Assembly (NCBI GenBank): GCA_019614645.1
Contig: JABWDB010000009.1
Coordinates: 682,001-746,000 of the forward strand
Length of the DNA: 64,000 nucleotides
Source: Stratiolaelaps scimitus
Taxonomy: Eukaryota > Arthropoda > Arachnida > Mesostigmata > Laelapidae
Direction: 5' to 3'
Each line of letters opens with the position of its first letter. Positions within the stretch are counted from its first letter, which is position 1. The notes under the pieces were generated by a model, which saw only the letters and a list, made by a program, of their open reading frames with translations, was not told the origin of the DNA and ran no database searches. The position numbers and the translations under genes were made by a program. This document shows positions 24,071 through 37,784 of the stretch, in pieces.

Positions 24071-27000
24071 TGAGAAGAATCTAACTTCCGATCAGTGCGG
24101 CAGAGTGTTAAGGACCCCGTAGATTCGCTACCGAAACCACGGGGTCACTGATTTGCCAAGCATAAAGTGAAAGCGAAGCATGTCCTGTTCCAGTCATTTT
24201 CATCGTTGGGCCTTACCGCAATCGTTAACGTTTTTGCCGCAAATTTCCCCGTTCAATTCGTCGGCACCTATCACGAGGCAACGGAGAGACGGAGGGACTT
24301 ACTGCGTTACTTATTATCGTAGTATGCAAAGGAAACGTTTGTTAGCGGCTCCAGTAGAGCTGTTAATAGACCCACAGACAGAGGACGTGAGTCGCGTTAA
24401 TGGTCTTATACACGTACGCCCTACGTCCCTTTGGGGGCGTGCTGGCAGAGGCGTTCGTGGAAGATAGAGGAAATTTCAGGAGTTTAGAGTAGCCGTAATT
24501 ATCAGTGCGGCCGAGAACGCGCCAAGGGAATAATCACGCAAGAAACAGTCCCGAGGTCAGAGGGAACGCGAGAGCGAGAGGCGCCCACCCACATCGGCGT
24601 AGATGAACGCAACGAGATGGCGCAACGTTCCAGTGGTGGTGGACTGTCAGCGAGAACATTCGAGGTGAAAACAGAGCTGCTCAGTGCCGCCGGCTTGGTG
24701 TCAATGCCGCCTTTGGTCCTCTTTCCCTGCCGATGGCTCCATTACGAACGATTGGGGTGGGCGGAGTTGGATCTGGGGGTATGAATTTGCTCGTCGGCGC
24801 CGCCCGGTCGGCCCTCGTTGCCTACGGTCGGCTCCCAGTCCATTCTGATACACAATTGCCACTAATTAGACGCTACTTGGCTACGCGGCTGCTATTTGGT
24901 GCGTCCAAGAGCGTCGAGGTAAAGCAACGGACGTGGATTCCTGTGAGGAGGCAAGAGTAGCTCAACGGAACAGCTATCCTTGATTAGGCTGCGAGCAACA
25001 TAGCGGAAACAGGAAAAGAGATCAGGTTGGGAGTTCGTCGGGCGTAGCAATAAAAATCAAATTCTGCTACAACGCAAAGTGCAATGCAAAAAGCTCTTGA
25101 CAAAAAAGGAGATGGAGAGAGAGAGAGAGAGAGAACATGGTTGAGTATTGTTAGCGTTCCAGAGGGAAAAATGTCGAGCACACAAGCTCAGGAACATAGA
25201 CACATCCCACCACATCTCCCTGATCCAGCAGATCTGAGTGTGCAAAATCGGATGGACTGCACGTGAGCTGGGTTGGAAAAAATGAATATGAAAAAATTAA
25301 AAGGCTCTGTTCAGGCTCCCTAATGAGGTCAGGCTAGGTTCAGGCCCCCTAAGGCCTAGATCGGCCTGGGAAGCCAAAGTAGGTGTATTTCGCACTGTAT
25401 GTCTTAAACCAATTTTCGTTTTTGAAACCATTTTTTGATACATTTTTTTGTTAACCTCGTAGTACAAATGTTTGATACTTAGAAGCGTAATCGCTTTCGA
25501 AGGCTACCTGTAGAGTCGTTGTTAAAATAGTCGACAATTGTTCAGCCGTTACTCCCAAAGCCGATTTCTGAGGCGATCTACCTCTAGACAAGGGTATGCG
25601 AAAATTAAAATGCCAGACTTCTTAACTTATCGTTCCCTCTCTTAATCTCAGAGCAGATGGCCACAGCTGTCATTGTTGTGGCTATTCATTAACTCATTTA
25701 TTCAAATTGAGATTTATTGACGCAACTGCAGTTGTACACTAATTCTATCTGAATAAGAATGCCTATATGAATAAAAATGCCCACCTAAATATGCCGGGTC
25801 GTTCGTGCGCGCCGGATCCCAGATTATGATACAGGCAAAAAGGCAACACTATATATAGGTGCAGGTGCCCTTCTATCATGGCTTTGAGCCTTGACGTTTA
25901 TCCATTTGTTTCTGTCTCCGAGCCGGCAGATTCCTGATTGGTATTCATGACCCGAGACCGCACTCGTTCACATATCGTCTAAGAGAGGTATTCGAAAGAG
26001 GGTGACCCCCTTTGACCCGCCATAAAACAACGAACTCACTGCGCGACTGAACCAGTCAAAATCATGTATCTCGTGCTAATTCGAATGTAGTCATTTATCT
26101 TTCTTGTTTTGCCTCTGGGCAACGGAACGCGCCGACACGAAACAGGGGGCGGTCTGGTGTTAAATATCGTCGCTTTATGCGCGTCTACTCACACGCGTTG
26201 CGGAGACAAGAGCGGCAAACCTAATGAATAGAATCTGATTGGAATTTAGTAGAAATAGCATGACATGACTGCGACCTTATTATTTTTCACATTGATACCA
26301 TATCTTTCTTCATATTGAGCTTATCATTGTTTTTTTCTTTGCCGGTTCTTGTAGCTCAAGTCGATCGTCAGCAGCTCTCCCAATCCTTTGGGAGAATTTG
26401 TTCCATATCTTCAATATAACGCTTATGCTAGTTATCTGTACGAGCAGATCAATAACAAGTCAAGGCTTGAGAGATATTCCATTCCTCCAAGTCGGGTATT
26501 CGGGTCACACTAATATATTGCCGGGCAGAGGCGGACAGCGCAGGCTATCGCAGGCAAAGGAAGAAGGTATTTCTCAAGTCGAAATGGAAAAAGACCCCCC
26601 AAACGAACGAGACTCAACCTGACAGAGACAGACAGACGGGGAGGTGCACTTGGCCACGCTCGTAGATGCCAGTCGTCGAAGGTGGGTCATGACCAGAAGA
26701 ACAAAATGCCTAGATATTATTTGATATGCCAACACCTTTGAGGGCAAGTTCTTTTCCCGCTGTTTAATAATAAGCGCTATGGGCCGTCGGCGGGCACAGC
26801 GGAGGAATGTCGTTGGATTTCCCCGCTCAATATTCTGTATTTTCAGCTGCTCGTCGTATTTTACTGGCGAACGAATTACGAAGAGCTCTTACCGTCGGCG
26901 TTCGGCGACAGCAACAAGATATTCACATACGTTGTATCTACGTTGAATATTCGATAAGTAGAAATATCGATCGATGCGCTGCTACAGCACCTCATCAACG

Positions 27001-27269
27001 CTAGGGTACTAAACACGTTCGATTTGCATTCAGTAGCTGAAAATTGTGAACGTTAGGTCCAAGTTTTGACGTGTCAACAGTTCGTGCACAGACAGGCTTG
27101 TTTCACATGGTAGAAAATTTGCAGTCTTCAAGTGAGTAACATGTGTCAACCGACCTATTGTAACGTTTAATATATTATAATAAATATATTCTTTATAATC
27201 TGTGTCAACTTGTCAGCATTAATCGTAGCCTACCGGGTACTTAGCACGCTTCCTCTCGCCTCCATCTCT
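24071..27269. other. no recognisable gene
   Basis: There are scattered short frames, the longest 95 codons (24180-24467), without motif. A (GA)n tract lies near 25111-25134. Neither strand gives a convincing exon. Confidence 0.45.
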
Positions 27270-30150
27270 CTCCCTCTATATATATATATAAATAAATATA
27301 TATATACATATTTTTTTGTTTCTTTTTACTCTACCTGTTGGTCTATCCAGCGCTGAGAGCGCAGGCTACGTTCTGTGGCGGCCGGTTATGCCAATTTCGT
27401 TACTTCTCGTTTTAACTCTGTAACTCCTTCTCTCTACGTCCTTATGGTCCCACTCGGGTAGCCCCCGCCCCATGTCAGCGCCTCGTGTCAGGGCATCACC
27501 GAGTGCGTAAACTGTCGCGGTTCGTCCGGCCACGGCCATCACATCCCATGTCGTTCTCATTGTGGCGTCCTGCCCTCATCGTCCCTAGGCTTGTTTGTCT
27601 TGTTTGACCGGGGTGCCATCCTGTTGGCAGGGTGTTTTGTTCGCACGTGCGCGTGGCTTGCGTCCACCCCGGACGCCACAGCATCCACCCCACACATGGT
27701 GGCCACACTCGTCCCGATTTCTTCCTCTGCTTCTCCGTTTGCCTGTCTCCTGCCAAGTCGTTCCTCCTCCACCGGGCCGCCAATCGTCCGACCCATCTGT
27801 TCGGTCCAGCATCGGTCCACCATCGGACCACTGAGGTTTGGTAGTGTGCGGTGCGAAGGAACAGGGCTGAGATACTCGGGGGGGCGTGGGGGGGCGTGGG
27901 GGGCGCAGGTGGAGTCCGCCAGCAACAACCGTCTCAGCCATGTTACAGAGGTGGGCAAGCGTTTCGTTCGTTGCCGGCCGGCAAGCGGAAGCTTTGTTAA
28001 TGGATGTGTTCGTGCTTCTCCTGCAGAATCAGCAGCGGCCGTGGCGTCGGCCGCAGCCGCTGTAGGTGCCGTTACAGCATCATTTGTTTGCGTTGCTTGT
28101 TTGTCTGCGGCAAAACGCTAACCACAAACGCTTAGCATGGGACGTCCGTCCACCGTTTCCACGGGGCCCCGGTCGCGTCCCCGATCAAGTCCCCCGCGTT
28201 GTAGATGCGGTCCGACCCGCTCGTTGGGCACGGCTGTTGCTGCTCGAGCCGGCGCGGATAGAGGGGCGCCGTTGTTGGACCACGCTGGTCAATATGGTGC
28301 TGCTGCTGACCGTTCGTTGTTCTACACTGTGGATACGCCACAGCTAGCGGGCCCCACTAGTTACGTTGTGCTCAGCGCTCGTTCTAAAGGGGACTTAGCT
28401 AACAAACAATACCGCGCAACAACCGACCGTTCGTTGCAGATACGCCCTGCATAGGGACATTCCGCCAGCGGCAGTGTACCAATGTGCCAGCCAACTCGAA
28501 GCGCAATTTCCCGCATGCTCATTCCCTAGCAAGTCACCAGCAGAATTCATTCAGTGTGCTAATGGAGAGTACGCCGACTGAACGAGGACAACGCCACCGT
28601 ACGAACGCGTTTGTGTGTCTAAGCGCGTGCGCGACTGTGTATCGGCATGGCATGTCTGCTTGTGAATGTACGTATGTGTGCGCGTACAGTGCGTATGGCC
28701 GATAGTCTCGTCGTGTCTGCATTGTATAGCTGGTTGTGCCAGCCGCCACAGGCGCAAGCGGGCTTCGTTAGCCACCACTGTCGCCACTGATGTTCGCTAC
28801 AGATACCAGCGTTACCATTATCCAGTGCTCCTCCTGCTCCTATTACTATTATTGTTGTTATTATTATTATTATTATTGGTAGTACCACAGCAACAACGAT
28901 GATTACAGCTATTATTCGACCCGCATATCCCCCTCATCGGCTTGGGGCAGCACCGGCATGGCATATAACAAGTAGCCGCTGCCGCCGCCGCCTCCGCCGC
29001 CGCCATCGCATCGTCTGTTCGGTGGCAGACTTGCAAATCAACGGACCTGCTTGCCCGGTTCGTTGCTCGTCGTCATTTGCTTGCTTGCAAACTTGTCGAC
29101 GCATAGGGGAACACACGACGCTGTCCAGCTGTTTCGAAGGGAGCGCGAAGCCTCATCAACAAGCATAGCAATCTACCAGTGGTAGTTGCGGCGGCTGGTT
29201 CCGCGCCCCGCTGTCTCTCGTCTCTAGCGTATACACAAACAGCAGGAGCAGTTGTAGTCGCAATGTATGATCGTGAAAAAAACAATACATGATAGTGACA
29301 GATCCATATGTCGTAGCGTATGCGATGGGGACTCTGGTGAAGGCATTAGTGTACCAGCGCCTCGTATACAATACAATGAAACCGCGAGTCTGATAGAAAT
29401 GCAATGTAAAACACCAAAGGAAGAAAAGATAGAGAGAGAGAGAGAAGGGGAGAAAAGGAGAGGCGACGTGAAAAACAAATCTTGCTATTTATATCGTTGC
29501 AATGGTGTATTTCCCAGAGGTTCAAGGGATTGCGGAGTTCGCCGTGTCGCGGAAAACAGCCGACGCGGGATAGGCTGTTCAACGGGTTGTGGCGTAATTA
29601 AACGATTCAAAGCGATACAGAGTGTGTGTGTGTGAGAGAGAGAGAGATAGAGCGAGAGAAAGAGTTACAGGAAGCGGCAGCGAACATCTCTTTTTCACGC
29701 TCTCGCTGTTTGCTTCTCAACCGCCGCAGGCGAGGCAGGCATCGACCTCTATGGGGAATGGCGACACGAACCATGAACAGCAAATAAGCATTACAGCAGC
29801 GACAGCCGCGACAGCAGTGGCGGCGGCGGCGGCAACAGCAATAGTAACAACGCCGCAGTCGTAGCGAGAAGCAGCCACGGATGAGAATGAACGAATGAAC
29901 GGGGAATGGGTCCAATCAACCCACGCTGAGTTGAAAACAATGGCGGGGCGGAGCTGGCGCACAGCCGCAGTGAATGCGAATACGAACGCAGAAATGTACA
30001 ATTCGTTGGGAGGGACACAGCGACGGGGCGAGACGACAGCGATAGATAGCCTGAAATGGCCTCAAAGGAGGGTGGCAAGTCGGGCGAGGGGCGCTGGACG
30101 ATTGTGCGGCTGTGTGCCCATTGATTGTATTATAGGGTAGGAGCGTTGGT
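27270..30150. other. long GC/CpG-rich block with simple repeats
   Basis: The block starts with an AT/TA tract near 27278-27304 and then turns GC-rich. Frames are open on both strands, the longest being 27591-28121 plus (176 codons). It contains GGGGCGTG repeats (about 27879-27903), a (TTA)n run (about 28850-28877), a GCC-type run (about 28974-29006), a (GA)n run (about 29632-29648) and GCA/GCG-rich DNA at 29795-29870. The Leu, Asn, Ala and Arg runs in the frames come from these repeats. A CpG-rich promoter or first-exon region is possible. No coding exon is supported. Confidence 0.35.
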
Positions 30151-30271
30151 GATGCGTTGATGTGATGAATAGCGCGCGGAATAGACACATCACATGAAAG
30201 TCAATCTGTCGCACTGGGGACAAATAGACGAAGACGATATACTTTGGATCTTATTTATTTATTATTATACA

Positions 30272-30276
<5 letters not shown>

Positions 30277-30302
<26 letters not shown>
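30277..30302. repeat. (AT)13 microsatellite
   Basis: This is an uninterrupted run of alternating A and T. Confidence 0.95.
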
Positions 30303-30484
30303 TAATTTATTCTGGACAATTGCTAGCGCACATGGTCGTTTACTGAACAAAGGCCATGTGTTCCTGTGAGTTAAGTAAGGGTGCAATTCATGCTGTGTTA
30401 TTCTATGTAGGATATTGATAATGATTGTGCGTCTTAAAATGAACAATAATTTGAGGAGCAGTGTAAGGACAGTTGGGTGTCAGG
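30303..30484. other. flank of the retrotransposon fragment
   Basis: This AT-rich sequence lies downstream (in minus orientation) of the fragment. No poly(A) tail or target-site duplication was recognised. Confidence 0.4.
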
Positions 30485-30680
30485 GCGACGCCGTCATGGT
30501 CACCCCTGAGGGAGGCGATGGCATTACCCCTTTGCACAGTGAGGAAGAGGCGCTACAGAAGGAAGGATCCTGTGCGGTTGTCCCCGGTGGCGCGGATAAG
30601 CCTGTGGTAGACTCTTTCGAAGAAATTACGAGTGAAGGGGCCGTGGCCGCCGAGAGTTTCGAAGAAAAGCGGCAACGAGT
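30485..30680 (-). mobile_element. non-LTR retrotransposon fragment, C-terminal end of the polyprotein (decayed)
   Basis: The minus strand reads FFETLGGHGPFTRNFFERVY, then HRLIRATGDNRTGSFLL, a TAG stop, then RLFLTVQRGNAIAS. The same segment in a second copy (60.98-61.16 kb, plus strand) follows an endonuclease-like domain with the RPDGLTLIP motif. That pairing matches the C-terminus seen after the reverse transcriptase in many animal non-LTR polyproteins, where the line usually ends with QRLS-xx-QRGN. A TA microsatellite (30684-30697) sits at its upstream edge. The plus-strand frame 30415-30744 is only the antisense of this fragment. Confidence 0.6.
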
Positions 30681-30776
30681 GAATATATATATATATAAAG
30701 TTCTGAAAGGGGATAAGGCTGAAGTGCTTCGTTGTGCACTGTGACATTGCAGTAAGTATCCCAAAATAATTTCCAT

Positions 30777-33180
30777 GTGGAACTCGTTTATAAATGATAA
30801 TATTATATCACGAATATAATAATGATATATTCGACATTATTATATAGAACTAGTTAGTATCATATAATAAAGTTCTACATAGTTTAGTAGAACTAGCTAA
30901 CATGGTATCTAGAGTTTATTGTCGAGAATCAGTTAAGCACTTGCGGAGAGTGGGTGGTGAGAATAGGATCTATAGAATCCATGTAGAATATGGATTATAT
31001 CGAGCTACAGCCAAAGCTCAACGGTACGTGCGAACCTTCCCGCATCACCAAATATTACGACACATTTCGTTCAAGTTACAACATAATTAAGAGGATTTTA
31101 TAGGTCACTGCACGTCGTAACGTGCTACGGCGGATAATATGAGCTGCTTGAGCTGCCCCCGACGCATGGTACTCATTCCGGGAAAAATAAAGAAATACTT
31201 AATCACAGTGGTGTCCCTGGGTTCTGACTATCTCTACTCCACAGGCGTTTGATGACCTGGTGATCTACAGAACGCCATATATTTGCAGAGACATCGGAGA
31301 TAGGCACAACGATTACAAATCACCCTTTATCAAGATGCCGGCCGACTGCTGTCACCTCAGGGTCAGAGACTTAACCATATCTGCGTTAGTTCCTCACATA
31401 AGGTGCGTCCAGCTCCATATTTCGCTTAGATTCCCCCCAGCCCCTTCCTTTCCGAGGTCGCAGTGTCTTGTCTAGGATCCTACAAACCCTCGTCATCCGC
31501 GGAATCACGACTGGAACGCACTCCGGGTACATCTGCGCTTTGCAGTACGTGCACAACGGACGAATCCTCTGCCGCTGCGCATCGCTCGCCAAGCTCCTCG
31601 AAAGACATCTCCCTTCTACTTTTCTCGGGAAACGCTACCTGTGAGTGCTGCCACGGTGCTGCCGGCAGCTGGCGTTTCACGGGGCCCGCCTTCTTGTCTA
31701 TGCTAGAGCTACTTGTAAGCCGCGCGTGCAGACTAGCTCTGGGCCGGCTGCAGTCCAGAACGTGATTTAGCGGGGACGCGCAAATTCCGACCTCCTGAAG
31801 AAGGCGCTCGCTGGCACAGGCAGTCTGTGGAGGCGGCCGCGTCTGCTGCCTATGCCATTACGGCAATTCACATTACGCAGTCGCGTTCACTTCGCCCCCC
31901 CGCGCCCCCCCCGCTCCCGGTTGCCTTCTCAGAGGTTGGGAGAGACCCTACTAATGAGGAAGGCACACGTCTAGATAGGGAAAGGCGAACGAAAGAGAGG
32001 GAGAGTGGGACGAGGCGCCTCGGTTAGCTAGCTACCTCCAGATGATGAAGCTAAATCAGAGTAGATACCCTAAACGACCTCAGAGAGCACAAAGCCACCC
32101 GTGGCTCCCTTCGTATCAAGACCGCCTAGGCCCCCCTCCCTCGCGACATGCATGCACACACTCGTGCGGCCGACTAACAGACTCACGCACACTGAGCGTC
32201 GCAGCGGGCCCCAGATGGGTTTGGACCGACTGACACTGAAATGATGGAGGCAAGACACGGAGGGCACCAGGGAAAGACTCAGGTGTCCGTCAACAAACGG
32301 GGATAGACGTCCATTTCGTACTGACATAACGATAGCGAGCCTTATGCCTACCTTGGGTCACTTATGGATGACGCGAGTGCTCTCGTTTGGAGCGGCGGCG
32401 GCGGCAGAGTACAAGGAGAATTTTCCGAGCTCAGACATGCGCATCTGTATGTCCCAACAGAAATATGAGTTGGAAGCATTATTCCATCTCATATTCTAAG
32501 CGAATACGAGTTGGAAAACTTCAATGGTTTGTGTGGCGATTGCGCTGGGGGAGGGAATGGGTCTGGTCGCCGAAAATCTTCAGGGAAAAGCATTTGGTTA
32601 ATGTCGGATGTCCCTGTTGTTAATGAGGGTGAAAACATTGGCCGTAACTGCTCGATCATTTCATTGTTATGTATATAATAGATACCTGAGATCTCGGTGT
32701 GCGTTTACAGGTGAATGATTTCAGACCTGAGACGATAGCAGGGTGCAAAGAACCTACCTAATATATGTATAATACATATGCACTTGGCATCACTTGATTC
32801 GTCTCTAGAAGCCAGCCTCAGTCATTATGTTCTAGCCTAATAGAACCAAGTAAACGAGGACCCAAATCCCTTTTCACAAACCACGACAAACCGTATTTAA
32901 TTAGGCGGACGATTTTCCCTCAGGAATAGATACCGTACATACAGTCTGTATTCTTGTCGCGTGAAAACTACAGTCGCAGCTTACGGCGCAGGCTTAACTG
33001 AGCGAAACAATAGCACCCATCTGGCGTCTTCACTAGCGTGTTTTCGAGCTGAGCTTAACAGGAAATAACGCGCGATATAAGTAAGACAAATAAAAAAAAA
33101 CGAGCATAGACCACCCACTGTGTCCACATTAAAACGCATCGATTAACTGCGAGTTGGGGGGTGGGGTACACACCCCTCGC
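30777..33180. other. no confident gene
   Basis: An AT-rich stretch (30780-30900) contains an imperfect direct repeat, TAGAACTAGTTAG against TAGAACTAGCTAA. Minus-strand frames at 31386-31680 are open in two phases (for example SFEELGERCAAAEDSSVVHV, ending in a stop at 31480) with mixed composition and no known motif. The rest is short overlapping frames. Confidence 0.35.
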
Positions 33181-34553
33181 TCGTACCGCTTTCATTTTTC
33201 TTCCTTTCTATTTCGACCATGATCTCCGGCGCAATGAGAAACCCAGCGGTGGTTGTGGCGCCATTCGTATAAGACCGTGCCTCGTTCCGTCTCGATTCCC
33301 GCTTCCGTTAGCGGCCTCTGTGTCCACCCAGTCAAGTCGCTGATACGTGAAATTAGTGCGTGCGAGGTTGGTCGCTCGCGGTGGGTTCCGTATCTCGCCG
33401 CTCGAAGGAAGAGCCGTTTGAAGGGGGGGGGGGGGGGAGATCCCCCGATATGGGGACGGCTGCAGGGGACGGCTCGGGTCCCAGCGTCTTCCGGTCCGGT
33501 CGTCGCGTCACCTCTGCACTGTAAACTTTGCAGCACGTTAGTTACGTCCCCTTCATTCGTCGTCTATCAACTTCAAAGATGAGCTCTAACCTCTGTCTCG
33601 GCTCTCCAGCCTCTCTCTCTCTCCCTCTCTCTCTCTCTCTCGAACTACGAGCGTCGCGGAAAGCCTTCTAGACGCTGTCGGATTAGGAGTACGGGGCGGG
33701 ACATACGGACGACCCCGACCAACACCGATGTTGCTGGCTCGGGCGGCTAATGCAAATGAACGCGAAGCGCGTTAGTGTTGGGCAAAGACAGTACGAACGA
33801 CTCGGTCGGTCTAGTGGAGTAGACATGTGTATATTCATGCACCTTTTGCTGCTGTTAATGTTACGCAAACAGATCAAACGGAACATGGCGAGGGCAACCC
33901 GGTTACGACCGGGGTCGCAGACAGCTGGACTCGTCTTTGTACTCGACGATTTCTCGGCGGACGTACGCACAGTCGCGCCACCTCTGGCTTAGAGCATTTT
34001 ATTTCATATGCGAATTGCCCGCTCTCGAATCGCTTTCGCGCGCCAGCAACTGCTGCTATTGCCGTTGCCGGCAAATGCATGCGCATACCGGCAGACGACG
34101 AACAAGGCCGTCTCAGGGTCGTCCGAACTCCGTTTCCGAGGTCATATCGGTGGCCATCAAAAGTCGGGTCCGCCTGTATAGTCGAGTCCATCGCTCTTGT
34201 TCCTCGCCGCGTTCGTTCTTGTACCCCGGAGCCTGACTCTTTCAAGCCGTCGGCCTCAACGCGGGTCCGACGAGCCAACGAGCTTCCCGGTTACGTTTAC
34301 TCGGGGGCTGAACCCGAGAAGCCGACGGGGACCGCCGGGATGGTAGGAACAGGAGGAGAACTCATCAACACTCGATGGGGCACTGGAAATGAGCTCGAGG
34401 AGCGAATGCACGAGAGAACGTCGAATTCCCCGGCCTGGCGTGCTTTCCGGATGCTGCCGGATACAGAGCACCACCGCCACCGCCGTTTCGTGAGGTCCCA
34501 TCCATGCAAGCCGTTATTCCCAACGCATACAAAATATATACACGCGCATTTTA

Positions 34554-34587
<34 letters not shown>

Positions 34588-34600
34588 AAATGTATTCGAG
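33181..34600. other. GC-rich block with the longest open frame of the window (258 codons), probably non-coding
   Basis: A G homopolymer (33423-33437), a (CT)n tract (about 33613-33641) and a final (AT)n tract (about 34553-34586) flank and interrupt it. The 258-codon plus-strand frame (33827-34603) is rich in R, P, S, T and A, ends by reading through the (AT)n tract as IYIYIY, and is overlapped by long frames on the other strand and in another plus frame. I judge it a composition artefact, though an untranslated or first exon is possible. Confidence 0.35.
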
Positions 34601-37600
34601 TAGCTTCATTGTAGCGAACTGCTGTTGAGTGTGCTTGTTCGCAGCCTCTCAACTGGGGAGCGTTCATTAAAGCAACCGTCCCTCTCACATAGGTTGAGTT
34701 CGGTGGATAGATTCACTTTTGAGGCGAACAACTCAGCGATAAACCTGAATCGCTGATTGAGAATTCCAGTTCGACCTGTTGATTGCTGTCATCACTCTAT
34801 TTCAGCAGAGGAGAGAGACAGATAAAGTTCGCAAGCGTCAATGCAATAGAGATGCGATCTACGTGTGAGTCTGCTATTGCTATTCAATGTAATATGCTCG
34901 GTATACGCGGCATAGCCAACATCGCGATACTATGCCCCAACAGTTGTTCATGATAAAGTCAGCGTTTAAGTCAAAGACGTGGCCATCGACGTAATCGAAG
35001 GCTAATCGACTATTCACGTTCGGTGTTTTCTGCAATGTACGTGAACGGAAATTTACGCCAACCGTTATATCTGTGCAGGTAAATTTATAGAGTTTTATCT
35101 CTGTCGAGATATGGCGGAAATGACGTTTCCTCCACTATTGAGCACTGATTAAACAAGAACATGTCAATAGACATAACCACAGAGAACTATACGAGCTGGT
35201 GAAGAGGTTCAGCTCTGTCACAGCTGGGAGCTTTTTTTCGGATACCAATATATCACGTTGATCTCCCATAAGGAATTATTTTTGCACGTTCACCTTGATA
35301 ATAAATATGTAGATATCCGATACTGTATCGAAGTTGAGCTGTGTTCGAGGCTTATGTATGCCCAGTGCAACGAGTTACAGCCAACAGGACGATATGAAAT
35401 TGTGAGTGTAACAAACAGAATTGTTCCTCGCCTTTACAGCCGCTTGTCTACGAACTGAGAGCAAGTTGAGAAAGCCTACTTTGATTTCGTAATGAAATCC
35501 TTGGTCGGGTCCACTCGAATGGTTTCGTAATCGTTTGATGAAACGCCTAATCCAATCGTAATAGGATATAGAGTCTTTTAAGTTGCCGGTTTATTTCATC
35601 TGACACAAACGCTTGTCGGTACACGAGAGTGTTGAGAAAATAAAAAAAAACATGTAATTTGTTGGTTATTGGAAGAGTCAGATATTCATTTGGTTGTAGG
35701 CTCCTAACTCACATAGAGATATGAACTGATAGAAGAGCGAACACTTAGACATCGTATGTTACTGAACTTCTTTATTTTAATTATCTAATTTAACTAATGC
35801 CCCTAATATTAATCACAGGGCACATACTTAACACTTATAACATTTCTACGATTTCCCATGACGAAGATGACACAGCATTATATTGTGTTGTCAATATGAG
35901 CTAGGCTTCAGATGTATGTTTGAACGTCTCTCATCTGCTCCGTACCCTGCGATACCCGATAGAAAGAATTGGGCGCATGTGGACGTTCGGGTCGTGGCTA
36001 CAAGAGCAGGCTGCCTGTCAGGTAGGACGCTACCTTATCCACATTGATTTACTGTAAGGCAAAGGTGCATCCTTGCAGTTGCCGAAACACCCCCGGCTAG
36101 AAATCATTATTAGGCGACACGGAGCCACAAGCTGCAGTTATTGTCAGTTTTGTCAAACACAAAGTGCAAACTCAAACCCGCAGAGACCAGTTGCAGTCCA
36201 ATTAGTCGGATATTCGACACGCGGCCATTTGGGCCTCACGCTTCGTCTCTGTACATTGTATCTGACAACGAATGCCTTCCGAGCACAGTTCACAGCATGC
36301 TTGATCGATCTCGTTCTCGTCAAAGCTGCCAGGTCACCATCGCACAAAGGGGCGTTGCATTGCGTCGATAGAAGTGTTGTCGTCCACGAACACAAAGCAC
36401 TCGCAGGAGGAATAAAAAATAAAGCACGAAACGACACCCTCAACTTATCGGAGAGATCTAACGTAGTTTGAGCGTCAAACGGTTGACACATCTGGAGGAA
36501 TTGCTCGTTTAACGGTCCTTCCTCCCAAGCGCCTATGAGCGTCGGGATACGGTACCCTCGTTACTGGTATACGGGGGACGGGTAAAGGTCGTATCTTAAA
36601 AGTATAGTCCGGAGCACGGCCTGGATGTCACGTTCAGGCGATTTGCGTGGGCAAATCCCTCTACCTTTGAGGCGTGCGGTGAGAGGTTGAAATGGTTAAG
36701 GTGAATGCTTCGGGTCATGAAAGGGCAGAAGAACCATAAGCGCGTCCTAGCCCCGATCCGACCAGACCCCCGCATAGGTTAAGTGCCCCCAGCGCAAGTC
36801 GCCATCCTACAGCATCGTCAGCAGCAGAATGTCAGGCGATGTTTGCTGGTGAGGGGCACGCTTAGCCATGAAACAACTGTAGGGTCAATGCGCGAATATT
36901 TGCTGCATTGTTGCTAGAATCTAAAAAGACGACATTGAATTCTCACTGCATAAGGCTCCATCGAACGGGGTACTATTGTTAAATCAACCAAATAGCGTAT
37001 ACACATTTGAGATAACAATAACGCAAATACAATAGTAGAATACACAAGCACCTTGATGCACCAAGGGAATTATTTGCATTCTTTGTTGACGCAGCGGTTC
37101 CCCTTCCCCCTGTGAAAATGATACCCCCCCAGGCGGATAATTAATCATTTTCAAGCTGCGACTGAGCAATGACGCCACGCAAATGAGATATTGCACAATT
37201 TCTAAGAGTATTTCTAAGATGAAACGCACCAATACGCAATGTTAAGGCCGCAAGCTTCTTATTGGCTCCACTATCTGCAGAGGAGATATCGCAATCAACC
37301 GGTCGACATATTTGAAATTTGCTTCGAACCTCCTCACGTATAGTGTCGTTCTTTGCCATATAAAGTAACCGCACTATATAACATTGCGTCAGTTGACATA
37401 CAAAAAGGCGGAAAAAAACAACACAAGGCGAATGTGTTATTCAATAAAGTTTGATGTAACACTCGGCTTCTATATACTATAAAACAACAGCGAACGAAGG
37501 TTAAGAGCCAGCGTAACAGCCGGTGTGACCTCGCCGGCGACAGGTGGAGAGGGCAGTGCCCACTTGGCTATCGAGAGCGTCCGAACGCGCTCCTTGAGCA

Positions 37601-37784
37601 AGCCCCGGATGACGCGGACTACGTTAGCTGCAGTGTTTCTAATGATACCAAATCTAACGAGGCCATCATCGGCGCTGACACCCCGCCAAATTGCACGCAG
37701 GTTCAGATGGAGGAAGATGGCAGGCACTGAACGAAATCCCACGGGGCATCCCGAGCTGATTGTCACAGGACACCTTGGACTCAC
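34601..37784. other. no confident gene; a few coding-like patches
   Basis: Patches worth noting are 35258-35458 plus (KELFLHVHLDNKYVDIRYCI), a short Cys-rich minus-strand frame at 36202-36325, and a minus-strand segment at about 37180-37290 (KLAALTLRIGAFHLRNTL). The last could be the next exon of the pseudogene described below but joins only through a poor acceptor. The 36.5-36.9 kb stretch is GC-rich and unlike its surroundings, possibly an old repeat. Confidence 0.3.

Noticed and set aside
28666..29036. Frames with Leu or Asn runs
   Set aside because: They are translations of a (TTA)n tract on either strand.
30415..30744. 109-codon plus-strand frame rich in Glu and Gly
   Set aside because: Antisense of the retrotransposon C-terminal fragment. 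The minus-strand reading is matched by the 61 kb copy.
33827..34603. 258-codon plus-strand frame, the longest in the window
   Set aside because: Low-complexity composition, overlapping long frames in other phases and strands, and an end that reads through an (AT)n tract. No domain.
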